DNA from: Cognatilysobacter lacus
GTDB lineage: Bacteria; Pseudomonadota; Gammaproteobacteria; Xanthomonadales; Xanthomonadaceae
Assembly (NCBI RefSeq): GCF_008274655.1
Contig: NZ_VTRV01000002.1
Span: 1 to 39,963, forward strand
Reading direction: 5' to 3'
Length of the DNA stretch: 39,963 nucleotides
In this document: piece after piece, positions 1 through 9,355 of the stretch
Layout of the letters: each line of letters opens with the position of its first letter
Position numbering within the stretch: position 1 is the stretch's first letter
Position numbers and translations under genes: made by a program
The notes under the pieces: model-generated
What the model saw: the letters and a program-made list of their open reading frames with translations, nothing else
Database searches by the model: none
Told to the model about the DNA's origin: nothing

Positions 1-678
1 TCGTTGCCCGAAACGCGCTCGGGCGCGCTGGCGGCCGCGGCGCGCGCGCAGATCACCGAGCTGTCGGAACGCGCCGATGCGATCGTCGTCGGGCCCGGGC
101 TGCTGGAATCACGGGCGACGTCGCGAATGCTCGCGACGTGGCTCGCGCAGCTGCACGACGTTCCCGTCGTCATCGACGCGGCCGCGCTCGGTGCGTTCGA
201 CGACGACGGCGGCCGCATAGCGTCGGGCCGCGCGCAACGCATCATCACCCCGCACGCGGGGGAGGCGGCGCGGTTAGTCGGCTGCGAACGCAGCGAAATC
301 GAATCGCGTCCGCTCGAACTGGGCATCGAGATGGCCAGGCGCTTCCGCGCCGTCTGCGTCATGAAGGGCGCGACGACCTACATCATCGACGGCGAGGCAC
401 TGCTGCGCGGCGAGTCGGGCGCCATCGCGTCGAACGACTACGGCAACGTCGGGTTGGCCACGTCCGGGTCCGGCGACACGCTGTCGGGGATCATCGGCGG
501 CCTTGCCGCGCGCGGTGCATCGCCGTTCCATGCGGCGGCGTGGGGCGTTTACCTGCACGCGGCTGCCGCCGATGCCCTCGCACATCGCCAGGGCGGGCCG
601 CTCGGATTCCTCGCGCGCGAGCTGCTGGACGAGATACCGCGACTGATGCAGTCAGGCGCCGTGGATGCTTCGCGCTAG
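1..678 (+). CDS. nnrD: ADP/ATP-dependent NAD(P)H-hydrate dehydratase, 5' truncated by window edge
   Basis: Repairs nicotinamide cofactors by dehydrating the S-hydrate form of NAD(P)HX. The reading frame is open from the first base, so the start lies upstream and only the last ~225 residues are seen. These include the carbohydrate-kinase-like core: a VVGPGLL segment, a VVIDAAAL segment, ITPHAGEAARL (the usual 'TPHxGE' motif) and SGSGDTLSGIIGGL, which carries the conserved GxGD aspartate. It may be a stand-alone dehydratase or the C-terminal half of a bifunctional Nnr; the missing 5' end prevents a choice. It converges on the ybdD-like gene with a gap of 3 bases. The family call is secure, the architecture is not. 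Confidence 0.87.
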   Translation, partial: SLPETRSGALAAAARAQITELSERADAIVVGPGLLESRATSRMLATWLAQLHDVPVVIDAAALGAFDDDGGRIASGRAQRIITPHAGEAARLVGCERSEIESRPLELGIEMARRFRAVCVMKGATTYIIDGEALLRGESGAIASNDYGNVGLATSGSGDTLSGIIGGLAARGASPFHAAAWGVYLHAAAADALAHRQGGPLGFLARELLDEIPRLMQSGAVDASR

Positions 679-681
679 CGC

Positions 682-897
682 TCAGCAGCAGCGCGAACGG
701 CCGCGACCGTAACGTGCATCGACGCGCTCGCGAAAGAACGCCGCACGATCCATCGGCGCGCGATCCGGATGCGCCCGCTGCATATGGTCGCGGTATGCGT
801 CGTAGTCGGGTATGCCGATCGCGAGCCGCGCCGCGTTCGCGATCGTGCGCCAAGCCCGCGACAGTGCTAGCCGCGGCGAGTCAGCCGGCCGCTGCAT
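682..897 (-). CDS. YbdD/YjiX family small protein
   Basis: A 71-residue protein of the YbdD/YjiX family, whose genes commonly follow cstA-type pyruvate/peptide transporter genes. Visible hallmarks are GIPDYDAYRDHM near residues 28-39, a central AFFRERVDARYG and a C-terminal double cysteine (SRCC). The ATG at 897 lies inside the end of cstA (17-bp overlap) and is preceded by GAGGTGG, which fits translational coupling. The same frame stays open further upstream inside cstA, but that part has no family similarity, so I use the internal start. Its biochemical role is not established; it is thought to assist the partner transporter. Confidence 0.85.
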   Translation of the reverse strand: MQRPADSPRLALSRAWRTIANAARLAIGIPDYDAYRDHMQRAHPDRAPMDRAAFFRERVDARYGRGRSRCC

Positions 898-2926
898 AGG
901 CCACCTCGCGCGAAGTCGGCGAATCACCGCGACGCGCGCGCAGCATCGCGCGCACGCCGAAGGCCACGGTTGCCAGCAGCACCCCGACGAACAGCAGGCA
1001 CAGCGCGGCATCGAGCATGTTGTTGAACGCGACCCGATGCATGTCGGCGATCGACTTGGCGGGCGCCAGCACCTCACCGCGCGCGGCGGCGTCCGAGAAC
1101 TTGCGGGCCGCGGCGATGAAGCCGATCTTCGGATCCGGATGCAGCAGCTTCTCCACGCCGGCGGTCAGCGTGCAGGCGAGCAGCCACGCCGTCGCGATGC
1201 CGGGTATCCACAGCAGCCGGCCGCGCTTCATGCGCACCAGCACCGCGCAACAGAACACCAGCGCGATGCCCGCAAGCATCTGGTTGGCGATGCCGAACAG
1301 TGGCCACAGCGTGTTGATGCCGCCGAGCGGGTCGACCACGCCCTGGTACAGGAACCAGCCCCAGCCCGCGACGGCGAGCGCGGTGCACAGCACGTTGCCG
1401 ACCCAGCTTCGCGTCTCGCGCAACGGCGGATAGGCGAGGCCGAGCATCTCCTGAAGCATGAATCGCGCCACGCGCGTGCCGGCGTCGATCGTGGTCAGGA
1501 TGAACAGCGCCTCGAACAGGATCGCGTAGTGGTACCAGAACGCCATCATCGCGTTGCCGCCGCCGAGGCCCGCGAGGATCTGCGCCATGCCGACCGCGAG
1601 CGTCGGCGCGCCGCCGGTGCGGGACAGCACCGTTTCCTCGCCGATCTGGTGCGCGGCCGCGGCCAGCACGTCCGGCGTGATGGCGAACCCCCAGCCATTG
1701 ATCGCGGCCGACGCGCTCTCGAGCGTTGTGCCGAGCGCAGCCACCGGCGCGTTCATCGCGAAGTACAGACCGGGCTGCAGCACGCAGGCGGCGATCAGCG
1801 CCATCACCGCGACGAACGCCTCCATCAGCATGGCGCCGTAGCCGATGACCGCGATGTCGCGTTCGTTGTCGATCATTTTCGGCGTCGTGCCCGAGCTGAT
1901 CAGCGCGTGGAATCCGGACACCGCGCCGCAGGCGATCGTGATGAACAGGAACGGAAACAGCGAGCCTGCGAACACCGGGCCGCTGCCGTCCACGAAGCGC
2001 GTCATCGCGGGCATCCGCAGGTCCGGCATCGCGACCAGGATCGCGAGGGCAAGCCCGACGATGGTTCCGATCTTGAGGAAGGTCGAGAGGTAATCACGCG
2101 GCGCCAGCAGCAGCCACACCGGCAATACCGACGCGACGAAGCCGTAGCCCATCAGCCACCAGGCGAGCGTGGTGCCCTGCAGCCGGAACACCGCGCTCCA
2201 GTGCGCGTCGGAAGCCACGTGCCCGCCGAACCAGATGGACGCGAGCAGCAACACGAAACCGATCAGCGACGCCTCGAGGATGCGTCCCGGCCGCAGCCAG
2301 CGCAGCCACGAGCCCATGAGCAGCGCGATCGGCACGGTCATGACGACGGTGAACGTGCCCCACGGGCTCTGCGCGAGCGCCTTGACCACCACCAGCGCGA
2401 GCACCGCCAGCAGGATGATCATGATCGCGGCGATGCCGAGCATGGAGACGACGCCTGCCGCATCGCCCATCTCGCTGCGGATCATCTCGCCCAGCGATCG
2501 CCCGTCGCGGCGGGTCGAAAAGAACAGCACCAGCATGTCCTGCACCGCGCCTGCGAACACGACGCCGAACAGGATCCACAGCGTGCCCGGCAGGTAACCC
2601 ATCTGCGCCGCCAGCACGGGGCCGACCAGCGGCCCTGCGCCGGCGATCGCGGCGAAATGGTGGCCGAACAGCACCCCGCGGGAGGTGGGCACGTAGTCCA
2701 GGCCGTCGTTGCGCCCGTGCGCCGGCGTGATGCGCGCGGGGTCGAGGCCGAGCTGGCGCCCGATGTAGCGGGCATAGAACCGGTAGGCGATGAAGAACGT
2801 GCTCGCCGAAGCGGCCACCAGCCACATCGCGCTGACCGTCTCGCCCCGGTGCAGTGCGAGCATGCCCAGCGATGCGACTGCGAGCAGGCCGAGCGCCGCC
2901 CAGAAAAGTGCCGCCAGTCCCCGCAT
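881..2926 (-). CDS. cstA: Carbon starvation protein A family transporter
   Basis: A 681-residue polytopic inner-membrane protein of the CstA/BtsT family, which takes up pyruvate or peptides during carbon limitation. Family segments are visible: YRFYARYIGRQLG near the N-terminus, GHHFAAIAGAGPLVGPVLAA, then a long run of hydrophobic helices and GFHALISSGTTPKMI in the middle. I place the start at the ATG at 2926, preceded by CAGGGAGA, which gives the normal N-terminus beginning with a transmembrane helix. The frame stays open about 160 bases further upstream, but that stretch is arginine-rich and unlike the family. Its 3' end overlaps the ybdD-like gene. The 249 bp before it, up to corA, show no gene. 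Confidence 0.93.
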   Translation of the reverse strand: MRGLAALFWAALGLLAVASLGMLALHRGETVSAMWLVAASASTFFIAYRFYARYIGRQLGLDPARITPAHGRNDGLDYVPTSRGVLFGHHFAAIAGAGPLVGPVLAAQMGYLPGTLWILFGVVFAGAVQDMLVLFFSTRRDGRSLGEMIRSEMGDAAGVVSMLGIAAIMIILLAVLALVVVKALAQSPWGTFTVVMTVPIALLMGSWLRWLRPGRILEASLIGFVLLLASIWFGGHVASDAHWSAVFRLQGTTLAWWLMGYGFVASVLPVWLLLAPRDYLSTFLKIGTIVGLALAILVAMPDLRMPAMTRFVDGSGPVFAGSLFPFLFITIACGAVSGFHALISSGTTPKMIDNERDIAVIGYGAMLMEAFVAVMALIAACVLQPGLYFAMNAPVAALGTTLESASAAINGWGFAITPDVLAAAAHQIGEETVLSRTGGAPTLAVGMAQILAGLGGGNAMMAFWYHYAILFEALFILTTIDAGTRVARFMLQEMLGLAYPPLRETRSWVGNVLCTALAVAGWGWFLYQGVVDPLGGINTLWPLFGIANQMLAGIALVFCCAVLVRMKRGRLLWIPGIATAWLLACTLTAGVEKLLHPDPKIGFIAAARKFSDAAARGEVLAPAKSIADMHRVAFNNMLDAALCLLFVGVLLATVAFGVRAMLRARRGDSPTSREVAYAAAG

Positions 2927-3175
2927 CGCGCGTCTCCCTGTTGAATCGCGAGCGTGGCGCAGGCGACGGCCGGGGGTCAATGTGCGTTGCGCAATTGCAT
3001 GGGCCGCGTCTGGCATCGACTGTGGCGTGCGAGGGCCGCGCCCGCTCCAGCCCTGCTGCGCACAGCGGGTTCCAGCCGCGCACGGCACTTACCTCGTGCG
3101 ACGTACGCGTCAGCCCTGCCAGCCCGACGCGCGCTGCACCGTGGCGAACGCATGAGAGGCCCTTCGGACCGCGAT

Positions 3176-4168
3176 CTACAGCCAGCGCGCCTTCTTGAAT
3201 TTCCAGTACAGCACCAGGCACACCAGCGCCATCGCGCCGATCAGGACGTAGTAGCTCCAGCGGCCATGCAGCTCAGGCATGTGCTCGAAGTTCATGCCGT
3301 ACCAGCTGGCGACCAGCGTCGGCGCCGCGAGCAGCGATGCCCAGGCACCGAGCCGCTTCACGATCTCGCCCTGCTGCACCGTCACCAGCGACAGGTTGAC
3401 GCCGACCGCGGCTGTCAGCATCTCGCGCAGGGTTTCGGTGCTCGACTGGATGCGCAGTGCATGGTCCAGCACGTCGCGCAGGTACGGCTGGATGGTTTCG
3501 TCGACCAGGCCGTCCTGCATGCGCGTCAGATGGCTGAGGATGTCCTGCATCGGCTCGGCCGCCATGCGCAGCTGCGTGATGTCGCGCTTGAGCCAGTACA
3601 GGCGCTGCACCGTCTCGCGACGGAAATCTTCGGCGAAGACGTCGTTCTCGAGTTCGCCCAGCAGGCGGTTGTACTCGTCGACGATCGGCAGGAAGTTGTC
3701 GACGATCAGGTCGAGCACGGCATAAAGCGCCGCACCCGGGCCGTGCATCAGCAGCGATTTTTCGCGCTCGAGGCGCGCGCGTGCCGGCGCATAGCTCGAC
3801 GACGCGCCGTGTCGCACGGTCACGATGTAGCGCGGGCCGACGAAGATGTGGGTCTCGCCGAAGCGGATGGCGCCTTCCGTCGACTGCGCGGTATGCACCG
3901 CGATGAACAGCGAGTCGCCGTAGGCCTCGAACTTCGGGCGCTGGTGCGCGTTACGCGCATCCTCGACGGCGAGCGGGTGGAGGTCGAACTCTTCCTGCAG
4001 CGTCGCCAGCAGCTTTTCGCCCGGCTCGTACAGGCCCACCCAGACGAAGCTGCCATCGTCGACGGCCAGGACGTCGCTGATCTGCGCGATGTCGATTTCG
4101 CGACGCGTGCCGTCGGGTTCGTAGGCGGCGCAATTGACGACGGAGGCGGCGTAGGCGGATTCGGTCAT
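3176..4168 (-). CDS. corA: Magnesium/cobalt transporter CorA
   Basis: A 330-residue CorA-type pentameric divalent-cation channel of the inner membrane. The signature YGMNF at the end of the first C-terminal transmembrane helix is followed by the MPEL loop and a second helix ending in KFKKARWL. The cytosolic N-terminal domain has the usual EEFDLHPLAVEDA segment. The ATG overlaps the stop codon of the preceding Lnb-like gene (ATGA), so the two are probably cotranscribed and coupled. It is also only two genes from corC, a family linked to Mg2+/Co2+ export. Length and motifs are typical. Confidence 0.95.
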   Translation of the reverse strand: MTESAYAASVVNCAAYEPDGTRREIDIAQISDVLAVDDGSFVWVGLYEPGEKLLATLQEEFDLHPLAVEDARNAHQRPKFEAYGDSLFIAVHTAQSTEGAIRFGETHIFVGPRYIVTVRHGASSSYAPARARLEREKSLLMHGPGAALYAVLDLIVDNFLPIVDEYNRLLGELENDVFAEDFRRETVQRLYWLKRDITQLRMAAEPMQDILSHLTRMQDGLVDETIQPYLRDVLDHALRIQSSTETLREMLTAAVGVNLSLVTVQQGEIVKRLGAWASLLAAPTLVASWYGMNFEHMPELHGRWSYYVLIGAMALVCLVLYWKFKKARWL

Positions 4169-5367
4169 GGACCGATGCTATCGGCGGACGGTCGCGAGGT
4201 GTCGCGCAACCCGGCCCAGATTCCCGCATGAATGGGCAGGAGCAGCGCGATCCATCGCGCGTTGTCCTGCGCCCCGGATTCCAGCCACGACACGAACACC
4301 GCGACGAGTGCCACGGCGGTCAGCACCGGCAAGAGGCGCCGCATCAGGGGCCCGGGCGCGCGGCCCCGCACCAACCGCCACGCGCCGGGCAGCGCCAGCA
4401 GCGCCAGCGGATCCAGCAGCAGCAGGTTGCGGTTCGCCCACGCGAAGCGGTGCACGGTGTCCAGCCAAAGGAACAGCAGCAGCATCCCGAGCAGGCTGCT
4501 GACCGTCCAGAACACGAGCGCGAATGCCGCCGCGCACCGGGGGCGACCTGCGCCCGCGAACGCCAGGCCCAACCCCAGCACCACGCCGACCGCCAGCCAT
4601 GACCCGACCGCGCGCGGGGCTTCGGTGGGCTCCGGCGCGATCCGATGCGGCAACACCGGAACCTCGGCCGCCACCAGCGGATGGCCATCGATCCGGACCT
4701 CGCGCAGCGCAGCCGCCAGCCGCATCGGTACGAACGATTCTTCCCACAGCGACAGCGGCCGGTCCGCGCTGGGGCCAAGGCCCACATCGAAGCCCAGCCA
4801 CATCCAGGTTGCCGGTGACGCGAGGCGCACTGCTTCGCTGCGGTAGGTGCTGCCATGCGACCGCCCGACCAGCTGGCGCCGCAGTTCGCCGCCGACGGCG
4901 CTGTCGATCGCGTCGCGGACCCGCGTGGAGCAGTTGTCGCGGAAATAGTCGTAGCGGTAGACCGCGTTCTCCGGGCGCGCGTTGATGGCGAGCGCGCTGG
5001 CGAGTGAAACCGCCTGCGCATCGCTCAACTGCAACCACTGGATGGACACGCCGCGGCCTTCGTCGCGGTACATCACCATGTCCTCGTCGAAGGGCAGGGC
5101 GGCGAGGCGGTACCGCATGATGCCGTGCACGAAGTTGCCGACGAAGCCGGGCTCGGACGGATCGAAGAAGCCGAAGTTGTAGGACGTGGCGGCGCCGGTA
5201 GCCGGGTCGACGACGACAAGCGCGTCGTGCCCGAAGCGCTCCCAGAAGATCTCACCCGGCTGCATGGTGGCCACGCCGATGCGCGGCGCCGCCGATGCCC
5301 ACGGCCCGAGCAGCAGCAGCAACAGCGCGAGGAGGGCCGCGGCGATGCGGCGATCAGGCCTCGCCAT
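4165..5367 (-). CDS. DUF4105 / Lnb-like membrane protein (lipoprotein N-acyltransferase-like architecture)
   Basis: A 400-residue protein with an N-terminal signal/anchor helix (about residues 8-26), a periplasmic domain of roughly 230 residues and about five C-terminal hydrophobic segments. The periplasmic part carries the DUF4105 (Lnb N-terminal domain) blocks: RFGHDALVV with His47, SYNFGFFD, and YDYFRDNCSTRVRDAID with Cys146. The Cys/His pair suggests a thiol catalyst. Periplasmic DUF4105 followed by membrane helices is the layout of Lnb, the Bacteroides lipoprotein N-acyltransferase. The ATG at 5367 overlaps the end of corC by 14 bp and the stop overlaps the corA start. In E. coli this position after corC (ybeX) is held by lnt. 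Family and topology are well supported; acyltransferase activity is inference. Confidence 0.8.
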   Translation of the reverse strand: MARPDRRIAAALLALLLLLLGPWASAAPRIGVATMQPGEIFWERFGHDALVVVDPATGAATSYNFGFFDPSEPGFVGNFVHGIMRYRLAALPFDEDMVMYRDEGRGVSIQWLQLSDAQAVSLASALAINARPENAVYRYDYFRDNCSTRVRDAIDSAVGGELRRQLVGRSHGSTYRSEAVRLASPATWMWLGFDVGLGPSADRPLSLWEESFVPMRLAAALREVRIDGHPLVAAEVPVLPHRIAPEPTEAPRAVGSWLAVGVVLGLGLAFAGAGRPRCAAAFALVFWTVSSLLGMLLLFLWLDTVHRFAWANRNLLLLDPLALLALPGAWRLVRGRAPGPLMRRLLPVLTAVALVAVFVSWLESGAQDNARWIALLLPIHAGIWAGLRDTSRPSADSIGP

Positions 5368-6205
5368 GCACGCCCACGTGGAAGGCGTGCACGCGGCGGG
5401 CATCCGCGCCTGCGACGCGGAACACGAAGCGCCCGAGCGAAAGCTCTTCACCGGCTTCCGGCAGGTGGCCGATGGCCGCGGTGACCAGCCCGCCGATGGT
5501 GTCGTATTCGTCGTCGTCGAAGTCGGCGCTGAAGCGTTCGTTGAAATCGGCGATCGGCGTCAGCGCATCGACCACGAACTGACCGTCGGCCTGCGCTGCG
5601 ATCAGGGCGTCCGGATCCTGCGCATCGTCGTGCTCGTCGTCGATCTCGCCGACGATCTGTTCCAGCACGTCCTCGATCGTGATCAGCCCGCCGACACCGC
5701 CGTGCTCGTCGATGACGATCGCCATGTGGTTGCGCGACTGCCGGAACTCCCGCAGCAGCAGGTCGAGGCGCTTCGACGCCGGCACCAGCAGCGCCGGGCG
5801 CAGCAGTTCGTGGATCGTCGCCGAGCCGTCGTCGCTCACGACGCCGCGCAGCAGGTCCTTGGCGAGCAGCACGCCGACGATCTCGTCGCGGTCCTCGCCA
5901 TGCACCGGAAAGCGCGAATGACCGGACTCGACCACCATCTTCATCAGGTCGAGGAAGCGCGCTTCGGCCGGCAGCGAGACCATCTGCGAGCGCGAGATCA
6001 TGACGTCGCCCACGGTCATGTCCGACACCGCGATCGCGCCTTCCATCATGCGCAGCGTGTCGCCCTCGATCAGGCCGTCCGACTGCGCGTCGCGCAGCAG
6101 TTCGACCAGGTCCTCGCGGGTCGATGGCTCGCCCGACAGTGCGGAGCTGATGCGGTCGAACCAGGAGCGGCGCTCGTGGTGGGTACTACTGTCGTCCTCG
6201 GACAT
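5354..6205 (-). CDS. corC: HlyC/CorC family CBS-domain protein (YbeX)
   Basis: A 283-residue cytosolic protein with no membrane helix, made of two CBS domains followed by a CorC_HlyC (transporter-associated) domain. Recognisable pieces are VGDVMISRSQMVSL at the first CBS, SGHSRFPVHGEDRDEIVGVLLAKDLL, the second CBS around HMAIVIDEHGGVGGLITIEDVLE, and the C-terminal TIGGLVTAAIGHLP. CorC is linked to Mg2+/Co2+ efflux, and in E. coli YbeX also affects ribosome metabolism. It belongs to the conserved miaB-ybeZ-ybeY-ybeX block, 102 bp after ybeY, a gap that holds a strong hairpin and a TAGACT box. It overlaps the Lnb-like gene downstream. Confidence 0.93.
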   Translation of the reverse strand: MSEDDSSTHHERRSWFDRISSALSGEPSTREDLVELLRDAQSDGLIEGDTLRMMEGAIAVSDMTVGDVMISRSQMVSLPAEARFLDLMKMVVESGHSRFPVHGEDRDEIVGVLLAKDLLRGVVSDDGSATIHELLRPALLVPASKRLDLLLREFRQSRNHMAIVIDEHGGVGGLITIEDVLEQIVGEIDDEHDDAQDPDALIAAQADGQFVVDALTPIADFNERFSADFDDDEYDTIGGLVTAAIGHLPEAGEELSLGRFVFRVAGADARRVHAFHVGVHGEA

Positions 6206-6257
6206 GTCTTCGTTCGGGTACGCCGCGCGTGGCGGCAGGGGTCAGTCTAGCGGGTCC

Positions 6258-6288
6258 GCGCGACCCGGCCGTGGAGATGGGGTCGCGC
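6258..6288 (-). other. Inverted repeat between ybeY and corC
   Basis: A perfect 9-bp inverted repeat, GCGCGACCC and GGGTCGCGC, with a 13-nt loop lies between the ybeY stop and the corC start. No T-tract follows, so it is not a classic intrinsic terminator. It could be an RNA stability or attenuation hairpin. On the minus strand a TAGACT hexamer (6244-6249) follows it and could be a secondary -10 for corC, but the -35 is poor. Confidence 0.45.
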
Positions 6289-6307
6289 CCGCGTCGCTCA
6301 AGGCGGC

Positions 6308-6766
6308 TCAGTACGGGTCCGCGATGCCGAGCTTTGCCAGCACCGCCCGTTCGCGCGCTTCCATCGCCTCGGCATCGGCGTCGTCGATATGGTCCATGCC
6401 CAGCAGGTGCAGGGTGCCGTGCACGACCAGGTGCGCGTAGTGGTCGTTGCGCCGCTTGCCCTGCTCGGCGGCTTCGCGCGCGACGACGTCGGCGCAGATC
6501 ACCAGGTCGCCCAGCAGCGGTAACGGCACGTCCGCCGGCCAGCCCTCGGGCGCGTCGGCCGGAAAGCTGAGCACGTTGGTCGCGTAGTCGCGCTGGCGGT
6601 ACTGGCGGTTGAGCTCGCGGCCTTCGTCCGTGCCGACCACCCGTATCCCCACTTCGGCTGCTTCGTCGCGGTCGGCCAGTGCCGCCGCCACCCACCTGCG
6701 AAAGCTCGCCGCCGACGGGACGCCGGCGCGCGCGGTGGCATAACTCACGCTGACATCGGCGACCAC
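6308..6766 (-). CDS. ybeY: Endoribonuclease YbeY (16S rRNA maturation)
   Basis: A 152-residue UPF0054 metallo-endoribonuclease involved in 16S rRNA 3'-end maturation and ribosome quality control. The zinc motif [11 protein letters not shown] is intact and is preceded by ATNVLSFP and LLGDLVIC. I choose the GTG at 6766 because GGAGAG lies 7 nt before it and it starts 16 bp after the ybeZ stop. An ATG at 6823 would add 19 arginine-rich residues overlapping ybeZ and has no better ribosome binding site. It sits in the standard miaB-ybeZ-ybeY-corC order. Confidence 0.93.
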   Translation of the reverse strand: MVADVSVSYATARAGVPSAASFRRWVAAALADRDEAAEVGIRVVGTDEGRELNRQYRQRDYATNVLSFPADAPEGWPADVPLPLLGDLVICADVVAREAAEQGKRRNDHYAHLVVHGTLHLLGMDHIDDADAEAMEARERAVLAKLGIADPY

Positions 6767-6782
6767 TGCGCTCTCCGTGCGC

Positions 6783-7766
6783 CTACGCCCGGCCGGTGGC
6801 CGCGTCCGTTGCGTCGCGTGCATCGTAGGCGTTGACGATGCGGGCGACCAGCGGATGGCGCACCACGTCGCGCGATTCGAAGAAGGTGAAGCTGATGCCC
6901 TCGACGCCCGTGAGCACGTCGAGGCCGTCGCGCAGGCCGGATTTCTGGCTCTTGGGCAGGTCTATCTGGCTGAGGTCGCCGGTCACCACCGCGGTGCTGC
7001 CGAAGCCGATGCGCGTCAGGAACATCTTCATCTGCTCGACCGTGGTGTTCTGCGCCTCGTCGAGGATCACGTAGGCATCGTTGAGCGTGCGGCCGCGCAT
7101 GTACGCCAGCGGCGCGATCTCGATGACGTTGCGCTCCAGCAGCTTCGCCACCTTCTCGACGCCGAGCATTTCGTACAGCGCGTCGTACAACGGGCGCAGG
7201 TAGGGGTCGACCTTCTGCGACAGGTCGCCGGGCAGGAACCCCAGCTTCTCGCCGGCCTCGACCGCGGGCCGCACCAGCACGATGCGCTGCACGCGCGCGG
7301 TGTTCAGCGCCTCGACGGCCAGCGCGACCGCGAGGAACGTCTTGCCGGTACCGGCCGGGCCGATGCCGAAGTTGATGTCGTGCGTGGCGATCGCGTGCAG
7401 GTAGCGCGCCTGGTTCTCGCCGCGTGCGCGCAGCGTGCCGCGCTTGACCCGGATCACCACTTCCTGCGGCTCGACGTCTTCCGCCATGCGCTGTTCGACG
7501 CCCGACTGGCTCAGTCGAAGGTGGATGCCGGGTTCGGTGATGACCTCATCGACGGTATCCGCCCACAGCTCCTGGATGAGCCGCTCGGCATGCCGCGCCG
7601 CCGGTGCGGTGCCGGTCACGCGGAACACGTTGCCGCGATTGGCCACCTGCACCGCTAGGCGTAGTTCGATCATCCGCAGGTGCGCGTCGAACGGGCCGGC
7701 GAGGTTGGCGAGCCGCTCCGGCGCGGGCGGGTCGAGGACGAAATCGTGGTGGATGAGCTCGGCCAT
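6783..7766 (-). CDS. ybeZ: PhoH family ATPase YbeZ
   Basis: A PhoH-like P-loop ATPase that works with YbeY in RNA metabolism. Walker A is GPAGTGKT (about residues 136-143 from the ATG at 7766), Walker B is VILDEAQN, and [11 protein letters not shown] follows. An N-terminal KH-like region precedes the ATPase core. Two starts are possible. The ATG at 7766 gives MAELIHHDF, leading straight into the usual 'L-x-P-x-x-x-x-R-L-A-x-L-x-G' opening. The ATG at 7799 adds 11 residues. Neither has a clear Shine-Dalgarno sequence, so the start is uncertain. It follows miaB on the same strand. Confidence 0.92.
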   Translation of the reverse strand: MAELIHHDFVLDPPAPERLANLAGPFDAHLRMIELRLAVQVANRGNVFRVTGTAPAARHAERLIQELWADTVDEVITEPGIHLRLSQSGVEQRMAEDVEPQEVVIRVKRGTLRARGENQARYLHAIATHDINFGIGPAGTGKTFLAVALAVEALNTARVQRIVLVRPAVEAGEKLGFLPGDLSQKVDPYLRPLYDALYEMLGVEKVAKLLERNVIEIAPLAYMRGRTLNDAYVILDEAQNTTVEQMKMFLTRIGFGSTAVVTGDLSQIDLPKSQKSGLRDGLDVLTGVEGISFTFFESRDVVRHPLVARIVNAYDARDATDAATGRA

Positions 7767-7835
7767 GCGTGCGTGGGATTCGTGGGGTCGGGCGACCATG
7801 CATGCGCCGGCGGCTGCGGCGCGTGAGGCCGCGGG

Positions 7836-9236
7836 TCAGGCGGGAATCGGCTCGTCGGCGGTAACGACGCGGCCGCGCAGCGAGTTCGAGAACGCGCCCG
7901 TGATCACCACGTCGACGAACTGCCCGATCAGCCGCGCCGGTGCGGCGAAATTGACCGAGCGCATGTTCTCCGTCTTGCCGGTGAGCTCGTTCGGATCCTT
8001 GCGCGACGGGCTTTCGACGAGGATCCGCTGCGAACTGCCAACCATGGAGTCGGAAATCCGTTTCGAGTTCTCGCTGATGGTGGCCTGCAGCCGCGACAGT
8101 CGCGCGTGCTTGACCTCGCTGGAAACGTCGTCCTCGAGATTCGAAGCTGGCGTACCCGGCCGCCGCGAATAGATGAAGGAGTACGACTGGTCGAAGCCGA
8201 CGTCCTCGATGAGCTTCATCGTCTTCTCGAAGTCCGCGTCGGTTTCACCCGGGAAACCGACGATGAAGTCCGACGAGATCGAGATGTCGGGCCGGACGGC
8301 GCGCAGCTTGCGGATCTTCTGCTTGAACTCGAGCGCCGTGTACCCGCGCTTCATGGCCGCGAGGATGCGGTCGGAGCCGGACTGCACGGGCAGGTGCAGG
8401 TAGTTCGCCAACGCCGGCACGTCGCGATACGCGTCGACCAGCGAATCGGAGAACTCCAGCGGGTGCGAGGTGGTGAAGCGGATCCGGTCGATGCCATCGA
8501 TCTGCGCGACCGCGCGGATGAGCAGGCCGAGGTCCGCGAGATCGCCATCGCCGTACGGCCCGCGATACGCATTGACGTTCTGGCCCAGCAGGTTGACCTC
8601 GCGAACCCCCTGCGCGGCCAGCTGCGCGACCTCGACCAGCACATCCTCGAACGGCCGGCTGACCTCCTCGCCGCGCGTGTACGGCACCACGCAGAACGAG
8701 CAGTACTTCGAGCAGCCTTCCATGATGGAGACGAACGCGCTCGGCCCGTCGGCGCGGGGCTGGGGCAGGCGGTCGAACTTTTCGATCTCCGGGAAGCTGA
8801 TGTCGACCTGCGGCAGGCCCGTTTCGCGGCGCGCCTCGATCAGCTGGGGCAGGCGGTGCAGGGTCTGCGGGCCGAACACGAGGTCGACGTACGGCGCGCG
8901 CTTGATGATTGCCGCGCCTTCCTGGCTCGCCACGCAGCCACCCACGCCGATCAGCACCGGCTTTCCACCCTGCTTGAGCGCGCGCCAGCGGCCGAGCTGG
9001 CTGAAGACCTTGTCCTGCGCCTTCTCGCGAATGGAGCAGGTATTCACCAGGATGACGTCGGCCTCGGCCGGGTCATGAGTGATCTCGAGGCCGTCTGAAA
9101 AAGCGAGAACGTCGGCCATCTTCGCCGAGTCATACTCGTTCATCTGGCAACCATGCGTTTCGATGAACAGCTTGCCGCGCAGCGGGGGCGCGGGCTCCGA
9201 CGCCGTCGGGGCGTCAGCGGGATGAAGCTCGGTCAT
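7836..9236 (-). CDS. miaB: tRNA-2-methylthio-N6-dimethylallyladenosine synthase MiaB
   Basis: A 466-residue radical-SAM methylthiotransferase that modifies A37 of tRNAs reading UNN codons. The N-terminal MTTase domain has Cys30 ([11 protein letters not shown]), Cys67 ([12 protein letters not shown]) and Cys101 ([10 protein letters not shown]) for the auxiliary cluster. The radical-SAM CxxxCxxC motif is GCSKYCSFC (Cys175, 179, 182). A C-terminal TRAM domain contains [11 protein letters not shown] and [12 protein letters not shown]. The ATG at 9236 follows CCGGAACCC and gives the normal length; an open extension upstream lacks similarity. It heads the minus-strand run and is divergent from the lytic transglycosylase gene. 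Confidence 0.95.
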   Translation of the reverse strand: MTELHPADAPTASEPAPPLRGKLFIETHGCQMNEYDSAKMADVLAFSDGLEITHDPAEADVILVNTCSIREKAQDKVFSQLGRWRALKQGGKPVLIGVGGCVASQEGAAIIKRAPYVDLVFGPQTLHRLPQLIEARRETGLPQVDISFPEIEKFDRLPQPRADGPSAFVSIMEGCSKYCSFCVVPYTRGEEVSRPFEDVLVEVAQLAAQGVREVNLLGQNVNAYRGPYGDGDLADLGLLIRAVAQIDGIDRIRFTTSHPLEFSDSLVDAYRDVPALANYLHLPVQSGSDRILAAMKRGYTALEFKQKIRKLRAVRPDISISSDFIVGFPGETDADFEKTMKLIEDVGFDQSYSFIYSRRPGTPASNLEDDVSSEVKHARLSRLQATISENSKRISDSMVGSSQRILVESPSRKDPNELTGKTENMRSVNFAAPARLIGQFVDVVITGAFSNSLRGRVVTADEPIPA

Positions 9237-9355
9237 GGGTTCCGGGGCTGGGCGGCGGTTAATCCGGGCCGGTCCGCCGAGTTTACCGCGGTGCAGCAGG
9301 GTAGGTGACCGCATCCGCAGATCAACAATTGCAGTCCGATCAACGGGTTGTGAAA

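Noticed and set aside
812-2944. 710-residue open frame on the plus strand opposite cstA
   Set aside because: Histidine/arginine/glutamine-rich, low-complexity translation with no motif; a shadow of the GC-rich cstA codons on the other strand.
2954-4231. 425-residue plus-strand frame over corA
   Set aside because: Composition of an antisense shadow; corA on the minus strand has the GMN motif and correct length.
6766-6823. Longer ybeY start at the ATG at 6823
   Set aside because: Overlaps ybeZ by 41 bp and adds residues unlike the family; the GTG at 6766 has a strong GGAGAG ahead of it.
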